Assembly: GCA_003598175.1 (NCBI GenBank)
Contig: QZKN01000170.1
Coordinates: 22,655-86,654, forward strand
Reading direction: 5' to 3'
DNA length: 64,000 nt
From: Candidatus Omnitrophota bacterium
GTDB lineage: Bacteria; Hinthialibacterota; Hinthialibacteria; Hinthialibacterales; Hinthialibacteraceae
Within the stretch, counting starts at the first letter, position 1, and each line of letters begins with the position of its first letter. The notes under the pieces were generated by a model that worked only from the letters and a program-made list of their open reading frames with translations, searched no databases and was not told the origin of the DNA. Made by a program: the position numbers and the translations under genes. Below, piece by piece: positions 62,541-64,000 of the stretch.

Positions 62541-63653
62541 TCATTTCTTTGCTTGATGAAGGGTAAGTTGGTTGCGTAAAGGAGTAAAGAGGCTCCATTT
62601 TCTTCTTTCCTGATCAAGAATCGTTCCACAAAGATGCACGGTTTTTTTCGGCGGCAGCGTATTTAATTTTTCCGCCCATTCGATTGCAATCAGTCCCTTC
62701 TGCTCCAATAACTCCGCCCAATAATCCTCTTCCGCCGAACGGAGCGTATCCAATCGATAACAGTCGATATGATAAAGCATGATGTCGCCATGATATTCAC
62801 GGCAAAAAACGAATGTAGGACTTGACGCGTCTTCCACAATCCCCATTGCATTCGCCAATGCCTTCACGAACATGGTTTTCCCCACGCCGAGATCGCCGTG
62901 CAGAGCCATGACTCCGCCTTCTTTCAATCCGTTTTGATAAAGCGCTTGCGCCAATCGTTGGGTTTCCATTTCCGAGTTTGACGTGAAAAAGGACAGATTG
63001 GGTTGATAGAGATTCTCCTCCGTCACGATCAAATCGACAGGATAGTCATCACGAGCCGTCGGAAGCGCATGAACAACCTGAAATTCGAATCCAAGACCAA
63101 TGACCTTTGCATCGTTCCGCTTGTTGACCAGCAAACGATCATAAAATCCCCCACCGAAACCGATTCGAGAACCAAAACAATCAAATCCGACTCCCGGCGT
63201 GAGAAAAAGATCGATTTGGTTTGCCGGAATTTCTTCACAACGGTCGGGAACCGGTTCACGGATGCCAAACGAGCCGGAACCGACAAGGTCACGTTCGGGA
63301 TCGGTAATGCGAAAAAGCCGCAACCGTTTCACCTCGACTTTCGGCAAAACCAGGTATTTGCCGTCGGCCAACGACGCCGCCAATAATGCGTCGGTTTGGA
63401 CTTCCTCGTTCAACGAAGCATACGCCGCAATCCATTTCGCCTTGCGCCATTCCGGCAAAACCTGCACGGCGTCGGCGATGCGGCGACTTTTGACGTGAAT
63501 CACCCGCGCATCCTGCTCCGCCCGTTTTTGCCGCAGTTTTTTTCTCACTGTCGCTTTTTCGAGTATGGACAAAGCGGGAAACGCCGTTTGTTTGCAATAA
63601 TGAAGCAACGATAAATCCATACACCAATTCCGTGAAAACAAATAATTTCGCAT
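62541..63653 (-). CDS. Fusion of 5-formyltetrahydrofolate cyclo-ligase and TsaE
   Basis: A 370-residue two-domain protein. Residues about 33-218 are a 5-FCL domain, which converts 5-formyl-THF to 5,10-methenyl-THF with ATP: LRQKRAEQDARVIHVKS, and the signature FLTPGVGFDCFGSRIGFGGG followed by FYDRLL. Residues about 225-365 are TsaE, the ATPase of t6A synthesis: Walker A LHGDLGVGKTMFVKAL, SPTFVFCREYHGDIMLYHID, CYRLD and IAIEWAEKLN. One continuous frame spans both, with only a few residues between them. tsaB and rimI follow as in normal tsaE operons. The start may be ATG 63653 or 63620. Both active sites look intact. Confidence 0.88.
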   Translation of the reverse strand: MRNYLFSRNWCMDLSLLHYCKQTAFPALSILEKATVRKKLRQKRAEQDARVIHVKSRRIADAVQVLPEWRKAKWIAAYASLNEEVQTDALLAASLADGKYLVLPKVEVKRLRLFRITDPERDLVGSGSFGIREPVPDRCEEIPANQIDLFLTPGVGFDCFGSRIGFGGGFYDRLLVNKRNDAKVIGLGFEFQVVHALPTARDDYPVDLIVTEENLYQPNLSFFTSNSEMETQRLAQALYQNGLKEGGVMALHGDLGVGKTMFVKALANAMGIVEDASSPTFVFCREYHGDIMLYHIDCYRLDTLRSAEEDYWAELLEQKGLIAIEWAEKLNTLPPKKTVHLCGTILDQERRKWSLFTPLRNQLTLHQAKK

Positions 63654-63714
63654 AAACCTTCATGACCCATTGGTTACAACGAAGAATGAAATGTACGCTC
63701 TTTTCCCCCCTTAA

Positions 63715-63763
63715 TCCCCCCGTCAACGGGGGTAATGGGCTCCCTCCCCGTTGACGGGGAGGG
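63715..63763. repeat. G/C-block palindromic repeat, family E
   Basis: Two stacked palindromes: CCCCCCGTCAACGGGGG (63715-63731) and CCCTCCCC-GTTGAC-GGGGAGGG (63742-63763), followed by TTGGGGAGGGG. Elements of this kind recur in many environmental bacterial genomes. It lies upstream of the fusion gene. Confidence 0.7.
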
Positions 63764-63846
63764 TTGGGGAGGGGATATTTTAATATAAACCCACTTGACC
63801 AAAAGGTCACAACGAAGGGATGAAAATAACCGACGTTCGTACATTT

Positions 63847-63909
63847 GTGGGTAAAGCAAGCGTCCCCGCTTGCATGTACAGCACAGGCGGGGACGCCTGC
63901 TCTACCCAC
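63847..63909. repeat. Dispersed palindromic repeat, family A (copy 4, full inverted pair)
   Basis: GTGGGTAAAGC followed by hairpin GCAAGCG-TCCC-CGCTTGC, then TGTACAGCA, then GCAGGCG-type hairpin in inverse orientation ending TCTACCCAC. The two outer arms GTGGGTA and TACCCAC are inverted to each other. Confidence 0.75.
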
Positions 63910-63913
63910 GAAA

Positions 63914-63939
63914 ATGCGGACGGGACATCCGCGCTCCGG
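63914..63939. repeat. Short GCGGAC palindrome, family F
   Basis: GCGGACGGGACATCCGC followed by GCTCCGG. The arms GCGGA and TCCGC enclose CGGGACA. It abuts the family A copy. Beyond it, the last 60 bases of the window hold no recognised feature. Confidence 0.55.
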
Positions 63940-64000
63940 CATTTTTATATTAAAATTGACACGGCACGAAATAAATGAAAACGAGTCAGACATTATTATA

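Noticed and set aside
63289..63993. Open frame of 234 residues on the minus strand near the window end
   Set aside because: Out of frame with the 5-FCL domain and built from the repeat cluster.
1..64000. CRISPR array, insertion sequence, tRNA or rRNA gene
   Set aside because: No regularly spaced repeats, no transposase frame, and no cloverleaf or rRNA-like sequence was recognised; tRNA-like TTCGAATC strings (for example near 29458) lie in coding sequence and lack the rest of a tRNA.

Overview
The window is a piece of a free-living bacterial chromosome of moderate GC content. Its genes suggest an uncultured, heterotrophic, polysaccharide-degrading Gram-negative bacterium of a poorly sampled phylum. 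The signs are Tat-exported Gfo/Idh and DegT-type proteins, secreted FG-GAP/VCBS and PPC-repeat proteins, GH127 and GH16 enzymes, a type II-style prepilin, a periplasmic molybdo-flavoprotein and many palindromic intergenic repeats. I cannot assign a phylum from the sequence alone. No rRNA, tRNA, CRISPR array or insertion sequence was recognised.

Layout. 0-2.4 kb: the start of a WecE-like aminotransferase, a Tat-exported DegT-fold aminotransferase and a DUF4258/DUF2283 pair. 2.4-14.9 kb: a complex I operon (nuoA-B-C-D-H-I-J-K-L-M-N, minus strand) without nuoE, nuoF or nuoG, carrying a 46-residue membrane ORF between nuoA and nuoB and an AT-rich membrane SGNH hydrolase gene between nuoH and nuoI. 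15-18.6 kb: a lone Flp pilin and two paralogous FG-GAP proteins. 18.6-22.7 kb: a B12-binding radical SAM enzyme and an SOS-controlled umuDC operon. 23-26.4 kb: acnB followed by small conserved genes. 26.5-34.8 kb: secreted binding proteins, an NYN nuclease, a GT39-like glycosyltransferase, an alpha/beta hydrolase, GH127 and GH16. 34.8-41.4 kb: a Tat Gfo/Idh protein, purA, a secreted TIM-barrel hydrolase, a CRP-like regulator and a prepilin.

41.6-44.5 kb is a compact defence-like island: an MNT-HEPN toxin-antitoxin pair, a second MNT with an altered active site, and an OLD-like AAA ATPase with a TOPRIM-like C-terminus. 44.7-48.6 kb is a PaoABC-like periplasmic aldehyde/xanthine oxidoreductase operon. 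48.9-52.5 kb holds a HAD phosphatase, a sensor kinase and a convergent unknown gene. 52.5-57 kb carries a long structured leader in front of a 1282-residue seven-repeat PPC protein that ends in a strong terminator. 57.1-63.7 kb (minus) has a response regulator with a HEPN-like C-terminus, a Gfo/Idh enzyme, argS, rimI, tsaB, and a protein fusing 5-formyltetrahydrofolate cyclo-ligase to TsaE.

The most notable points are the defence-like island, the 5-FCL-TsaE fusion, the two extra genes inside an N-module-less complex I operon, the structured leader at 52.8-53.1 kb, and several families of dispersed palindromic repeats, some of which extend into reading frames.
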